Notes under the pieces: generated by a model
The model's database searches: none
Told to the model about the DNA's origin: nothing
Seen by the model: the letters and a program-made list of their open reading frames with translations, nothing else
DNA from: an uncultured Elusimicrobia bacterium
Lineage (GTDB): Bacteria; Elusimicrobiota; Elusimicrobia; UBA1565; UBA9628
Assembly (NCBI GenBank): GCA_903830945.1
Contig: CAIKVT010000081.1
Span: forward strand, 62,001-126,000
Reading direction: 5' to 3'
Length of the DNA stretch: 64,000 nt
Translations under genes and position numbers: made by a program
Shown: positions 32,998 to 41,973 of the stretch, piece after piece
Layout: each line of letters begins with the position of its first letter
Numbering within the stretch: the stretch's first letter is position 1

Positions 32998-34476
32998 CTA
33001 GGACATGGCGGCGAGGATTTGCTTCAAGGGAATCAGGGCGAATCCCGTGAGGCGGTCAGACATGCCGTAGGGCAGAACTAGTTGGCCGTCGTGCACGAGC
33101 GCGCCGCAGGTGTAGAGGACGTTGGGCACGTAGCCCTCCCGCTCAATGCCTTCCGGGCGCATCAACGGTTCGCGCAGGCGGCCGATCACTTTGGATGGGT
33201 CCTTCCGATCCAAAAGGAATGCGCCGAGGCAGTAGGTCCGCATGGGGCCTACGCCGTGGCTTAAGACAAGCCAACCAGCCTCCGTTTCAATGGGACAGCC
33301 GCAGTTCCCCGTCTTGATGAATTCCCAGGGATGGACGGGGGAGAGCAGTAGGCTGGCTTCGTTCCAAAAATGTACATTGTCGGAATACATTAGGAAGATG
33401 TTTTCTCCATCTTGCCGGGAGAGCATGGCAAAACACCCGTTGATCTTGCGTGGGAAGAGGGCCATCCCCTTGTTGCGCACGCCGGGGCCGTTGAGGGTGG
33501 CGAACTTGAAGTGCCGGAAGTCCTCCGTGGCGAACAACTGAGGGAGGACGTTGCGCCCGTCATAGGCGGTGTAGGTGGCGTAGTAAATTATCTTCCCCCT
33601 CTCGTCGCGATGCGCTGTCAAGCGCACGTCCTCCAGGCCGTTGCTCTGGATGGAGGTGACGGGGAAGATGATCCTTTCGGAAAGTTCTTGGTCCAGCGGA
33701 AACCGGATGTCGTAGTTGGACTGCGCCAAGAGCCAAAGGCCCTTGGCGGTATTGTGATCTCCGATCCTTTGGCCGGGCGCCGTTTCGTGCAGAACTCCTT
33801 TGAGCGCGCTCTTGAGATCCTTGATGGTGAAAAAATCCGCCAGCCGACCCAGCACGCGCTCTACCCAGGCCCCGCCCAAACCCATTTCCGCGACCTTCCG
33901 TCCGAAGAGCGCTTTGTGATAGGCCGAGTTTTCAATCAACTCGGGCTCGGTCAGGAATCTTGATGCCGGGTCCAGGGCGATGCCGTGGTGGGCGTCGATG
34001 ACGCCGCTGCGGAAGGAGATGGAGGAGATATGCCCTTCCCCCGTCGAGCGGAGACTCAAAAGGAAGCGCAGGCTCCCTTTGGGTAACTTCATCTGGTCTG
34101 GATGGGGCAGGATGGACGGATTGAAGAGCGCCGCGGATTCGGGCGAATATTCGAACATAAAGTAAGAGCCGATCAGGAATTTTCGCGCTTCCGAAACTTT
34201 GCGCCCCGCGGGCATGAGATGCTCCAGGTCGTGGAACCTTCTCACGAGGCGTTCGGTCAGCCAGCGGTGGCGGGAGGAGAACTCCGCCAAGACCTGCTCT
34301 AGAACGCGGTGGACGGTTTTCTCCGGAAGCGCCAGAACCCGCCGGAGGATCCTGAGGTATTCCTCGTCGGAAGCGAACCCCAGGCGCCGTAGGACCACCC
34401 GGGTTTGGTCGGGGGAGAGTCGGACCTCCGTGCGGCGGACGTTGATATTCCGGGCGGTGCCAGAGTGTCCTTTCAT
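32998..34476 (-). CDS. GH130 family phosphorylase/hydrolase
   Basis: 492 residues. The C-terminal 320 residues form a five-bladed beta-propeller with GH130 hallmarks: DVRLTAH, YYATYTAYDG, GVRNKGMALFPRKING and the GCPIETEAGWLVLSHGVG stretch that binds sugar and phosphate. GH130 enzymes act on beta-mannosides, most by phosphorolysis, releasing mannose 1-phosphate. The N-terminal 170 residues are helical and longer than in short members. Its start overlaps the stop of the GT4-glycosidase fusion (ATGA), so they act together, probably in making and remobilising a mannose-containing glucan or oligosaccharide. Confidence 0.85.
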   Translation of the reverse strand: MKGHSGTARNINVRRTEVRLSPDQTRVVLRRLGFASDEEYLRILRRVLALPEKTVHRVLEQVLAEFSSRHRWLTERLVRRFHDLEHLMPAGRKVSEARKFLIGSYFMFEYSPESAALFNPSILPHPDQMKLPKGSLRFLLSLRSTGEGHISSISFRSGVIDAHHGIALDPASRFLTEPELIENSAYHKALFGRKVAEMGLGGAWVERVLGRLADFFTIKDLKSALKGVLHETAPGQRIGDHNTAKGLWLLAQSNYDIRFPLDQELSERIIFPVTSIQSNGLEDVRLTAHRDERGKIIYYATYTAYDGRNVLPQLFATEDFRHFKFATLNGPGVRNKGMALFPRKINGCFAMLSRQDGENIFLMYSDNVHFWNEASLLLSPVHPWEFIKTGNCGCPIETEAGWLVLSHGVGPMRTYCLGAFLLDRKDPSKVIGRLREPLMRPEGIEREGYVPNVLYTCGALVHDGQLVLPYGMSDRLTGFALIPLKQILAAMS

Positions 34477-36764
34477 TTCGATGAGGGTACGATAGGGCTT
34501 TTGAAGGCGGCTATTTCATTGTGCACCTGCTGCATCTCCGCCAAAGAAATGAGGAACGCCAGGGTGGACTCGGCCCCCTGGTTTTGGTTCACGCGGTCCA
34601 TGTGCAGTCCGTCTCGGCATCCGCCGGTGTTGGCATCATAGAGAAACAGGCCCAAATCGTTGCGCCCCAAGAACCAATCGAAGGCGCGGCGCGCTTGGCT
34701 GAACCAATAATCGTCCGAGGTGCAGCGGTATGCCTCTAAGCAGGCGGACACCATGGCCTGTGCCTCGATGGGCTGTTGGTCGAAATGGGCGCGCTGCCCG
34801 CCGCGCTTGTAGAAGCCGTTGGATCCGACGGGGCGGGAATAGCCCCCTTCGGCGGTTTGGATCTTCGCCAGCCAGCGCAGGGTCGTCAGGCCTGTCTCCA
34901 GCACGTCAGGCCGGGCGGTCCACCGGCCGCTGAGAATCAGCGCGTGAGGCAGCTGAGCGTTCATATAGGTGACCGTATCCTCGAACCAGGGCCACTCGAG
35001 ACTGGCGGTGCGCTCGTAGAGCCCCATCAAGAGGTCCGTCAGGGCGACCCGCACTTGGCTCACCTGCCGGTCTCCGCTGAATCGGCGCAGGTACTCATGG
35101 GTGCCGGTCAAGGCCATGGCCCAGGCCCGGGGCGAACTGAATCCCGTGACCGGAGACAGCGCCTGGGCGAAGATTTGCCCGGCCAAAGTTTGAAAGCCCG
35201 GGTTTTTTGATCGGCCCACACAGGTCCCTAGGGCCCATAGAGCGCGACCGCAACAGTCCTCCGATATGGGCTCGTCCCTCCAGGACCGGTTGAACTCCAT
35301 GAGGTTGCGGAACCGGTTCTTCTTGGGGTCGAAGGCGTATTGCAGGAAGGCGGCGTAGATGGTGGCTGCGTTGAAAAGCTGGGGCGAGTCTTCCCCTAGT
35401 TCCTCCAGCAGCACCGTCAAGATCAGGGCCCGGGCGTTGTCGTCGGTGCAGTAACCGGTGGAGAAGTTCGGCACTGCCACGATGGCGTGTTGGAAGATCC
35501 CTGAGGAATCGGTCATGCGGTAGAGGTGGTCCAGCTTTAGGTCCGGAAGCTCGGTGAGCTGCTTGTCGAGGGTCTTCACCGTGAAAAGTTTCCGGGTCAG
35601 GCCGGCTCTCTGGCGTCGCGCGTTGGCAAAGGCTTGCATGTAGGAACAGGCCACATTTCCCCACACCATGTCCCGCCCAATTTTGTAAGCGTTCTTCCGC
35701 ATGGTGTTGCGGCGGGCATCGTCCGTCAACAGCCCCGCCACCGCCTGGGCGATGGCGTCCGGGTCGTTGAAGGGAACCAATACCCCACGGTCGTCCGCCA
35801 AAAGCTCCTGGGCATACCAATAGGGCGTCGACACCACGGCTTTGCCCGCGCCGAAGCAATAAGCCAAGGTTCCGGAGGTGATTTGTGCCTCGTTCAAATA
35901 AGGGGTGATGTAGATATCCGCGGCGCCGATAAACTCCTTCAGTTCAAGTATATCCACGAAGCGGTTGTAAAAGATCACATTTTTTTGGACGCCGTTCTTT
36001 TCGGCCAACAGTTCCAGTCTGAGGCGGTAGGACTCGCCTTGTTCTCGCAGGAGATTCGGATGAGTGGCCCCCAAGATGATGTAAATCACGTCGGGGTGAT
36101 TCGCCACGATTTTGGGCAAGGCGTTGAGCACGCTCTCGATTCCCTTATTGGGGGAGAGCAGGCCGAAGGTCAAGAGCACCTGCTTGCCCTCCACGCCGAA
36201 GAGGCCCTTGTAGCCGCTGGATTCCACGAAGGAAGTTTCTGGGATGCCGTGGGGGATCATGTCGATCTTGGCCGCGGGCGCCTGGTACACATCCTTCAGG
36301 AATCCCGCGCCTTTTTGCGACATCACCACCAGCCGGGTGGAGAGGTGAATCAGCTCCTGCATCACGCGTTTTTGATCGGCGTTGGGATCCTTGAGCACGG
36401 TGTGCAAAGTGGTCACGATGGGGATGTCCACCTCTCGCAGCAGGGCTAGGAGGTGCCCGCCTGCCGTCCCCCCGTAAATTCCGTACTCGTGTTGAACGCA
36501 AACCACGTCTACGTCGCTGATGCCCAGAAAATCAGCGGCCCGGCGGTAGGAGGCAAGGCTCTGTTCTTCGATCTCGAAACGGACTTCCGGCGGGTAGTCG
36601 TAGCCGCCCGCTATGTCATTGACGGGCACGGCAAAGCACCTCACCTTGGGAAACTGGGCCGCCACGGAGGTGCATAGGTCCGTAGTGAAGGTGGCGATTC
36701 CACAGAGCCTGGGCAGGTAGTCTCCCACGAAGGCGATGTTCCTGATTCCAGAGTGGGATTCCAT
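34473..36764 (-). CDS. GT4 glycosyltransferase fused to a glycosidase-like (alpha/alpha)6-barrel domain
   Basis: About 763 residues. Residues 1-400 are a GT-B glycosyltransferase of family GT4: FVGDYLPRLCGIATFTTDL, QHEYGIYGG, FGLLSPNKGIE and the donor-site motif NEAQITSGTLAYCFGAGKAV. Residues about 415-755 are a helical-barrel domain with TDDNARALIL, ALWALGTCVG and DGLHMDRVNQNQGAESTLAF, resembling a glycoside hydrolase/epimerase toroid. The start is placed at MESHSGIRNI, since the longer frame begins with TTG. The gene is coupled to GH130 by ATGA. A synthesis-plus-trimming enzyme is implied; substrate is unknown but mannosyl is favoured by the GH130 partner. Confidence 0.85.
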   Translation of the reverse strand: MESHSGIRNIAFVGDYLPRLCGIATFTTDLCTSVAAQFPKVRCFAVPVNDIAGGYDYPPEVRFEIEEQSLASYRRAADFLGISDVDVVCVQHEYGIYGGTAGGHLLALLREVDIPIVTTLHTVLKDPNADQKRVMQELIHLSTRLVVMSQKGAGFLKDVYQAPAAKIDMIPHGIPETSFVESSGYKGLFGVEGKQVLLTFGLLSPNKGIESVLNALPKIVANHPDVIYIILGATHPNLLREQGESYRLRLELLAEKNGVQKNVIFYNRFVDILELKEFIGAADIYITPYLNEAQITSGTLAYCFGAGKAVVSTPYWYAQELLADDRGVLVPFNDPDAIAQAVAGLLTDDARRNTMRKNAYKIGRDMVWGNVACSYMQAFANARRQRAGLTRKLFTVKTLDKQLTELPDLKLDHLYRMTDSSGIFQHAIVAVPNFSTGYCTDDNARALILTVLLEELGEDSPQLFNAATIYAAFLQYAFDPKKNRFRNLMEFNRSWRDEPISEDCCGRALWALGTCVGRSKNPGFQTLAGQIFAQALSPVTGFSSPRAWAMALTGTHEYLRRFSGDRQVSQVRVALTDLLMGLYERTASLEWPWFEDTVTYMNAQLPHALILSGRWTARPDVLETGLTTLRWLAKIQTAEGGYSRPVGSNGFYKRGGQRAHFDQQPIEAQAMVSACLEAYRCTSDDYWFSQARRAFDWFLGRNDLGLFLYDANTGGCRDGLHMDRVNQNQGAESTLAFLISLAEMQQVHNEIAAFKSPIVPSSK

Positions 36765-36889
36765 CATCCAGATGATGCCATATTGGATGGTCAAGCGTCA
36801 CTCGGGATATCGCCAGCATCCTTGAAGAGCAGCAGTCGGAGTGGATTCAAATCCGCCGCCCTGGAGAGCATCGCCAAGGCAATCTGATT

Positions 36890-36898
36890 TGCTAAAAT
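36890..36898 (+). promoter_or_regulatory. Extended -10 box before wecB
   Basis: TGC followed by TAAAAT. This box covers the first possible ATG (36897), which argues that translation starts at the next ATG (36912) from a leader of only a few bases. Confidence 0.4.
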
Positions 36899-36911
36899 GA
36901 CCGCGACCTCA

Positions 36912-38015
36912 ATGGCTCGCCCGAACATATTGGTCGTCATAGGCACCCGCCCCGAAGTCGTCAAGATGGCTCCGGTCGTCGCCGCATTGCGGCCCTCCCA
37001 GCGCTGGCGCGCCACGGTCGTCGGCACGGCGCAGCACCGCGGGCTCATGGATCAGATGCTCGAGACCTTTGGGCTCAAGCTCGATTATGACCTCGATCTC
37101 ATGCGTCGCGGCCAGACGCCCGCGCAGGTCCTCTCAAGGACCGTCGAGCGCCTGGCGCCGGTGCTGCGCAGAGAGAAGCCGGCGCTCGTGCTCGTCCAGG
37201 GCGACACCACGACCGCTCTCGGCGCGGCGCTTTGTTCGTTCTATCAGCGTGTGCCGGTCGGACACGTCGAGGCTGGGCTGCGCTCCTTCGACTTGATGCG
37301 GCCGTTTCCCGAGGAGGGCAACCGCGTCTTGATCGATCGCGTGGCCGACCTCATGTTCGCGCCGACGCGTGAGAGCCGCGCCAACCTGCTCGCGGAAGGC
37401 TTGCTCGCGCGCAAGATTTGCGTCACGGGGAACACCGTGGTCGATGCCGTCCAATGGTTGCTCAAGCGCAAGCCGGTCTGCCTGCCGGTGCCTCTTGAGC
37501 GGTTCCTGGCCTGCGCTGGCCCCAAGGCTATTATGACGATGCATCGGCGCGAGAGCTTCGGCGCGCCCGTGCGCGAGGTGTTTGCCGCGGTCAAGCAACT
37601 GCTGGGCGAGTATCCGCGGATGCGTTTGATCTATCCGGTTCACCCGAACCCGAACGTGCGCGGCCCGGTCGAGAAGTATCTGGCCCACCCGCGCATCCTG
37701 CTGACGCCGCCGATGAGCTATCCGGAGTTCATCCATATGGCTAAAGCCTGCGACCTGATCTTGAGCGACTCGGGCGGCGTACAAGAGGAGGCGCCGAGCC
37801 TGGGCGTGCCTGTCGTTATCCTGCGCGAGGTCACCGAGCGTCCCGAGGTGCTGCGCACGGGGCTGGCCGTCTTGGCCGGCACGGATCAGGCCAGAATTAT
37901 GCGCGCCGCGCGCCGCTTCCTTGCGCAAGGCCGGCGCCGCGCGGTCCGCAGCCCGTTCGGCGATGGCCACGCCGGCCGGCGCATCGTCAAGCGGATTCTG
38001 GATTTCCTTGGTTAG
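36912..38015 (+). CDS. wecB: UDP-N-acetylglucosamine 2-epimerase (non-hydrolysing)
   Basis: About 367 residues with the GT-B-like epimerase fold converting UDP-GlcNAc to UDP-ManNAc. Diagnostic motifs are GTRPEVVKMAPVV at the N-terminus, VQGDTTTALGAAL, GHVEAGLRSFD, PFPEEGNRVLID and SDSGGVQEEAPSLGVPVVILR. Length is normal. The start MARPNIL is preferred over an ATG five codons earlier because that one lies inside the -10 box. It is the first gene of a three-gene module with an exported deacetylase/hydrolase fusion and a processive GT2, so UDP-ManNAc or UDP-GlcNAc is the likely polymer precursor. Confidence 0.94.
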   Translation: MARPNILVVIGTRPEVVKMAPVVAALRPSQRWRATVVGTAQHRGLMDQMLETFGLKLDYDLDLMRRGQTPAQVLSRTVERLAPVLRREKPALVLVQGDTTTALGAALCSFYQRVPVGHVEAGLRSFDLMRPFPEEGNRVLIDRVADLMFAPTRESRANLLAEGLLARKICVTGNTVVDAVQWLLKRKPVCLPVPLERFLACAGPKAIMTMHRRESFGAPVREVFAAVKQLLGEYPRMRLIYPVHPNPNVRGPVEKYLAHPRILLTPPMSYPEFIHMAKACDLILSDSGGVQEEAPSLGVPVVILREVTERPEVLRTGLAVLAGTDQARIMRAARRFLAQGRRRAVRSPFGDGHAGRRIVKRILDFLG

Positions 38016-41000
38016 AACTTTTCTGCTGGCAGCGGCGATCGCGGCTCGTGCCGCCGGCGTGCCGGCGGCCGCGCCGCAACTGGCCGACGGGCCTTCCGTG
38101 CTCGTCATTTACGACGGGCCGGAGCAGGCGTCCAATCCCGCACGCATCGATGCGTTGTACGTGGGCAACCTGCTCGGTCATTTCACGACGAGGCGCACGC
38201 TGCGCACGCTCGAGCAATATCGTGAGGGCGACTGGAAGGGCTACGACGCCGTCTTCGGCATCGTCTACCGCAAGCACTACCGCGTGCCCGACGCGCTGCT
38301 GCGCGACGCGTCGCGCAGCGATCGCCCGTTCTGCTGGCTCGGCAACCAGCACGGACAGCTCGATCGCTACGGCGCGTTGCGCCGACATGGGGTGGCCTAT
38401 GAACGCTTCTTTGAGAACGCGCCTCTGAACCAGGTCGTCTATAAAGGCCGCACGCTTGACAAGGGCGATCCCGACACCAACGTCGTGCGCATCGTCGACG
38501 CGCGTCGAGCTCGCGTGTTGGCCTGGGCTACCGGTCGCACGCAGCTCCGGGTCCCCTACATCGTGCAGAGCGGACATTTCTGGCTCGTGGCCGACTCGCC
38601 GTTCTCCTATGCCAGCGAAAGCGACCGGTATCTGGCTTTTGCCGACGTCCTGCACGACATCTTGGGCATCGAGCATGCCGAAGACCATCGCGCGATCCTG
38701 CGCATCGAAGACATCAACGCTCTCTCCCGCCCCGCGCAACTCTCCGCGACCCTTGACGTGATCCGGCGCCATAAGATCCCGTTTGCCTTCGGCTTTGTGC
38801 CGACCTATGTCAATCCTACCGAGCGGTTGTATCTGCGCTTGGCCGACATGCCTAAAGTGCTTGCCCAGCTCCAGAGATACGTGCAGCAAGGCGGCGCGCC
38901 GATCCTGCACGGCTACACGCACCAGCGCCGCGGCGTCACGACTGATGACTACGAGTTCTGGGACGACTTTGCAGATCGCCCCGTGCGCGATGACTCCGAC
39001 GCGTTTGTGGCCCATCGCCTCGAACACGCGCTGCGCGAGTCCGCGCTGGCCGGCCTTTATCCGATCGCCTGGGAGACGCCGCATTACGCCGCCTCCGCGA
39101 TCGACTACCGCGTGATGCGGCGCTACTTCGATACGGTATTTGAGCGTCGCCTCGTCGTCAACTCGCTGGGTACCGACCAACTGTTCCCGTACCCGGTGGT
39201 CGATCTCTACGGGCAGTACGTGATCCCCGAGAACCTCTCGTACGTTCCGCAGGACAATCCGACGCCTGACGCCATACTCAAAGCGGCCAAGGCGGCCTGG
39301 GTCGTGCGCGACGGATACGCGAGCTTCTTCTACCATCCATTCCTCAAGCCCGAGCTTCTGGACGCCTTGATCGGAGGCATCGAGCAGCTCGGCTTCCGCT
39401 TTTTCGACGTGCGCCGCCTGCCCAACATGACGCACGGGGACGGCGAGATCGTCGCCACACGCGGGGGCACGGCCGAGATCTCCGGCACCGGCGGCTACCT
39501 GATCGAGCGCGTCGTCGGCGCCGATGGGGCGCCGATACGGCAGAAGTTCTCAAAAGTGATCGAGTCCGGCCCGATCCGTCGTGAGGTCGAACTCTCGCCG
39601 GGGCAGACTTACGTCGCGCTCAGGCAGGAGACGATGCCGCCCAGTTTGCTGAACCGACTCGTGAGGTTGGCAAAGGGAGACTTTACCGCGCTCCAGCGCC
39701 GTTGGGAATCGGTGCTGACTGGCCGTATCGCGCAAGAGCCGGTCCAGGCCGTGCTGCTCTGGAATCCCAAGGCTCGTGGCGAACAGGCCAAGGACCAGGA
39801 GAGCTTCCGCGCGACGCTTGACAGCGCCGGCTTTCCTGTCGAGAAACTCGAGTTGTCGCGGCTGGCGCAGGAAGCGGAGGACTTCGATCCGTTCACGCTG
39901 CTGGTCGTGCCGTCGGCCTCCGCCAAGGCGCTGTCGGAGAAGCAGACCGAGCGTATCGTGCGGACCGTTAAGGGCGGCATCACGCTGGTGACCGACGGCG
40001 AGAGTCCGCTGTCGCGCGCGCTCGGCGTGCGCTTGGGCGAGGCGTCCACGGTGAACTCCGTCACGAGCCGCGTGTTCGCCAACGAGGAAAACCGTTGGGC
40101 CGACCATCCGGTCGTGCCCTGGGTGGAACAGCCGGTGGTCGAGGACGACAGCGTCTATTACGCGGACCGTGATTTCGGCCATCCTCTGGTCATCGGCGGC
40201 CAGCTCGGCCAGGGCCGTTTCCTGTATTTCGCGCCGCTCTACGATCCTCTGACCGGGGGCGGCTACGGCCGTTTTCCGGGGCTGCCGTACTTGCTGATCA
40301 GTGAGTTCCATGTGCGCCCCATGCTCAAGCGCCGGGGCGCTGATGCGTATTTTGATCCGGGCTACCGCAACAACATCAGCATCGAGCGCCTGGTGCCGCT
40401 CTGGAGGCGCTCGGGCATCCGCGCGGTGCACGCCGCGGCCTGGCATTTCTATGACAAGTATAGCTATGACTATGCGCGGCTCATCCGCGTCGCGCACCAG
40501 AACGGCATCCTCGTGTACGCCTGGCTCGAATGGCCGCACATCAGCGACCACTTCTGGAACCGCCATCCTGAGTGGAGGGAGAAGACCGCGCGGCTGAGCG
40601 ACGCCCACGTGGGCTGGCGCTTTCTGATGAACCTTCAGAACCCGCAATGCTTAAAAGCGGCGTTGGACGACCTCAAGAGCTTTTTACTCGCTAACGACTG
40701 GGACGGCGTCGACGTGGCTGAGCTCACCTTCGAGTCGCAGGGCCCCGAGCATCCGGAATCGTTCACCCCGTTCTCCGCGCAGGCGCGCGCCGGATTTCAG
40801 AAACAGAGCGGCTTCGATCCTGTCGAGCTGTTCGACGTTTCCTCGCCGCACCATTGGGCCAAGGACGGCGCGGGACTTAAGGCTTTTTACGACTATCGCC
40901 GCGCCGAGAATCGGCGCCTGCTGGGCGCGGTCTTGGGCGCCGTCGACGAGGTGAGCCGCGGGCAGGGCCACCCTTGGGAGACGATCGTGACTTTGATTGA

Positions 41001-41973
41001 CGTCTTCAGCCATCCGGATCTGTCGGACGAGCTCGGCATCGACGGGCCCGGAACTATCGAGGCCGTCAACCGCCGCCAGGCCAAGCTCCAGGTCGAGGAT
41101 CCGGCCCGGGATTGGTCCAAGCCGCCAGAGCGCTACGCGGCGCTCGGCGAGCGCTACCGCGGCCTGCGCCTGAACCGGCCGTTCTTGATCGACATCAACG
41201 TCGTGCCCGTCCATCCCCCAGGACAGGTCGGCTTCGCGACGGCGCAGCAGACCGGCTCGGAACTCCTGCGCCTGTGGCAGGTGGCGGCCGGGCAGGCGTC
41301 GCGGGTCTGTCTCTACTCCGAGTCGAGCGTGGCCGAGCAGGACTGGGACATCCTGCCGTACGCGATGGCCGACAGGGCCGACGTGCGCAAGGACGGCTCG
41401 GCGTGGGTCATCAAGGCGCCGTATACGGTGATCCTTGAGCTTGATGACCGCACCTCCAAGCGCTGGCTCGACGGGAAACCTTGGCCTTGCTCTGATAAAG
41501 GTGATGCGGTGATTCCGTCCGGCGAGCATCGGTTGACGCTGGCTGGTTCCAAGCGCTCATGGTTCGACACCAGCGAGCTGGAGACGAGGCTGATCTCGAT
41601 CTCGGGAGAGCTCCTGGGCGCGCAACCGCACGGCCGTGGGCTTGAGCTGGAATACTCGTCGCCGGGCCGATGCGCGATGATGTTCAATAACCCATTCTCC
41701 AGGATCTTGATCGATGGGAAGCCGGCCCCTCTTCCCATGCTGCGCGGCGACAGCGGCTATGTCGTCATGGCGCCGCCCGGACAACATCGTTTGACCGGCA
41801 TCAGCGAGGCGACTTTCGGCTACGCCGTGCGTTTCGCGAGCCTGATCCTGGCTTCGCTGATCGTGCTGTTTGGGTTGGCCTCGAGCGGTCTGCTGGCCCT
41901 CTTGTTCGCGCTGACGGCGATCAAACGGCGCCTGCTGGCATTGCGCCGCTGGCTGCGCAAGGGGGGCGCGTGA
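38008..41973 (+). CDS. Giant exported DUF2334 deacetylase-like / glycoside-hydrolase-like fusion
   Basis: About 1,321 residues from TTG 38008, which gives a clean signal peptide (MVRTFLLAAAIAARAAG) and an 8-bp overlap with wecB; the longer frame inside wecB is unlikely. Residues about 30-480 are a DUF2334 polysaccharide-deacetylase-like domain with Asp235 in RIEDI, His301/His305 in HGYTH and Glu356/His359 in ETPHY. About 480-785 is a mixed domain, part resembling a glutamine-amidotransferase-like fold. About 785-1130 is a TIM-barrel hydrolase-like domain (start near RNNISIERL, acidic residues Asp902 and Glu905 in DVAEL). A C-terminal membrane span (about 1272-1300) anchors it. PgaB and PelA also combine a deacetylase and a hydrolase. 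The stop overlaps the next start (ATGA). Confidence 0.82.
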   Translation: MVRTFLLAAAIAARAAGVPAAAPQLADGPSVLVIYDGPEQASNPARIDALYVGNLLGHFTTRRTLRTLEQYREGDWKGYDAVFGIVYRKHYRVPDALLRDASRSDRPFCWLGNQHGQLDRYGALRRHGVAYERFFENAPLNQVVYKGRTLDKGDPDTNVVRIVDARRARVLAWATGRTQLRVPYIVQSGHFWLVADSPFSYASESDRYLAFADVLHDILGIEHAEDHRAILRIEDINALSRPAQLSATLDVIRRHKIPFAFGFVPTYVNPTERLYLRLADMPKVLAQLQRYVQQGGAPILHGYTHQRRGVTTDDYEFWDDFADRPVRDDSDAFVAHRLEHALRESALAGLYPIAWETPHYAASAIDYRVMRRYFDTVFERRLVVNSLGTDQLFPYPVVDLYGQYVIPENLSYVPQDNPTPDAILKAAKAAWVVRDGYASFFYHPFLKPELLDALIGGIEQLGFRFFDVRRLPNMTHGDGEIVATRGGTAEISGTGGYLIERVVGADGAPIRQKFSKVIESGPIRREVELSPGQTYVALRQETMPPSLLNRLVRLAKGDFTALQRRWESVLTGRIAQEPVQAVLLWNPKARGEQAKDQESFRATLDSAGFPVEKLELSRLAQEAEDFDPFTLLVVPSASAKALSEKQTERIVRTVKGGITLVTDGESPLSRALGVRLGEASTVNSVTSRVFANEENRWADHPVVPWVEQPVVEDDSVYYADRDFGHPLVIGGQLGQGRFLYFAPLYDPLTGGGYGRFPGLPYLLISEFHVRPMLKRRGADAYFDPGYRNNISIERLVPLWRRSGIRAVHAAAWHFYDKYSYDYARLIRVAHQNGILVYAWLEWPHISDHFWNRHPEWREKTARLSDAHVGWRFLMNLQNPQCLKAALDDLKSFLLANDWDGVDVAELTFESQGPEHPESFTPFSAQARAGFQKQSGFDPVELFDVSSPHHWAKDGAGLKAFYDYRRAENRRLLGAVLGAVDEVSRGQGHPWETIVTLIDVFSHPDLSDELGIDGPGTIEAVNRRQAKLQVEDPARDWSKPPERYAALGERYRGLRLNRPFLIDINVVPVHPPGQVGFATAQQTGSELLRLWQVAAGQASRVCLYSESSVAEQDWDILPYAMADRADVRKDGSAWVIKAPYTVILELDDRTSKRWLDGKPWPCSDKGDAVIPSGEHRLTLAGSKRSWFDTSELETRLISISGELLGAQPHGRGLELEYSSPGRCAMMFNNPFSRILIDGKPAPLPMLRGDSGYVVMAPPGQHRLTGISEATFGYAVRFASLILASLIVLFGLASSGLLALLFALTAIKRRLLALRRWLRKGGA

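Noticed and set aside
37987-39435. 482-codon open frame antisense to the deacetylase/hydrolase fusion
   Set aside because: Its composition (His/Gln/Asp/Arg-rich) is typical of antisense shadows; the sense gene has clear catalytic motifs.
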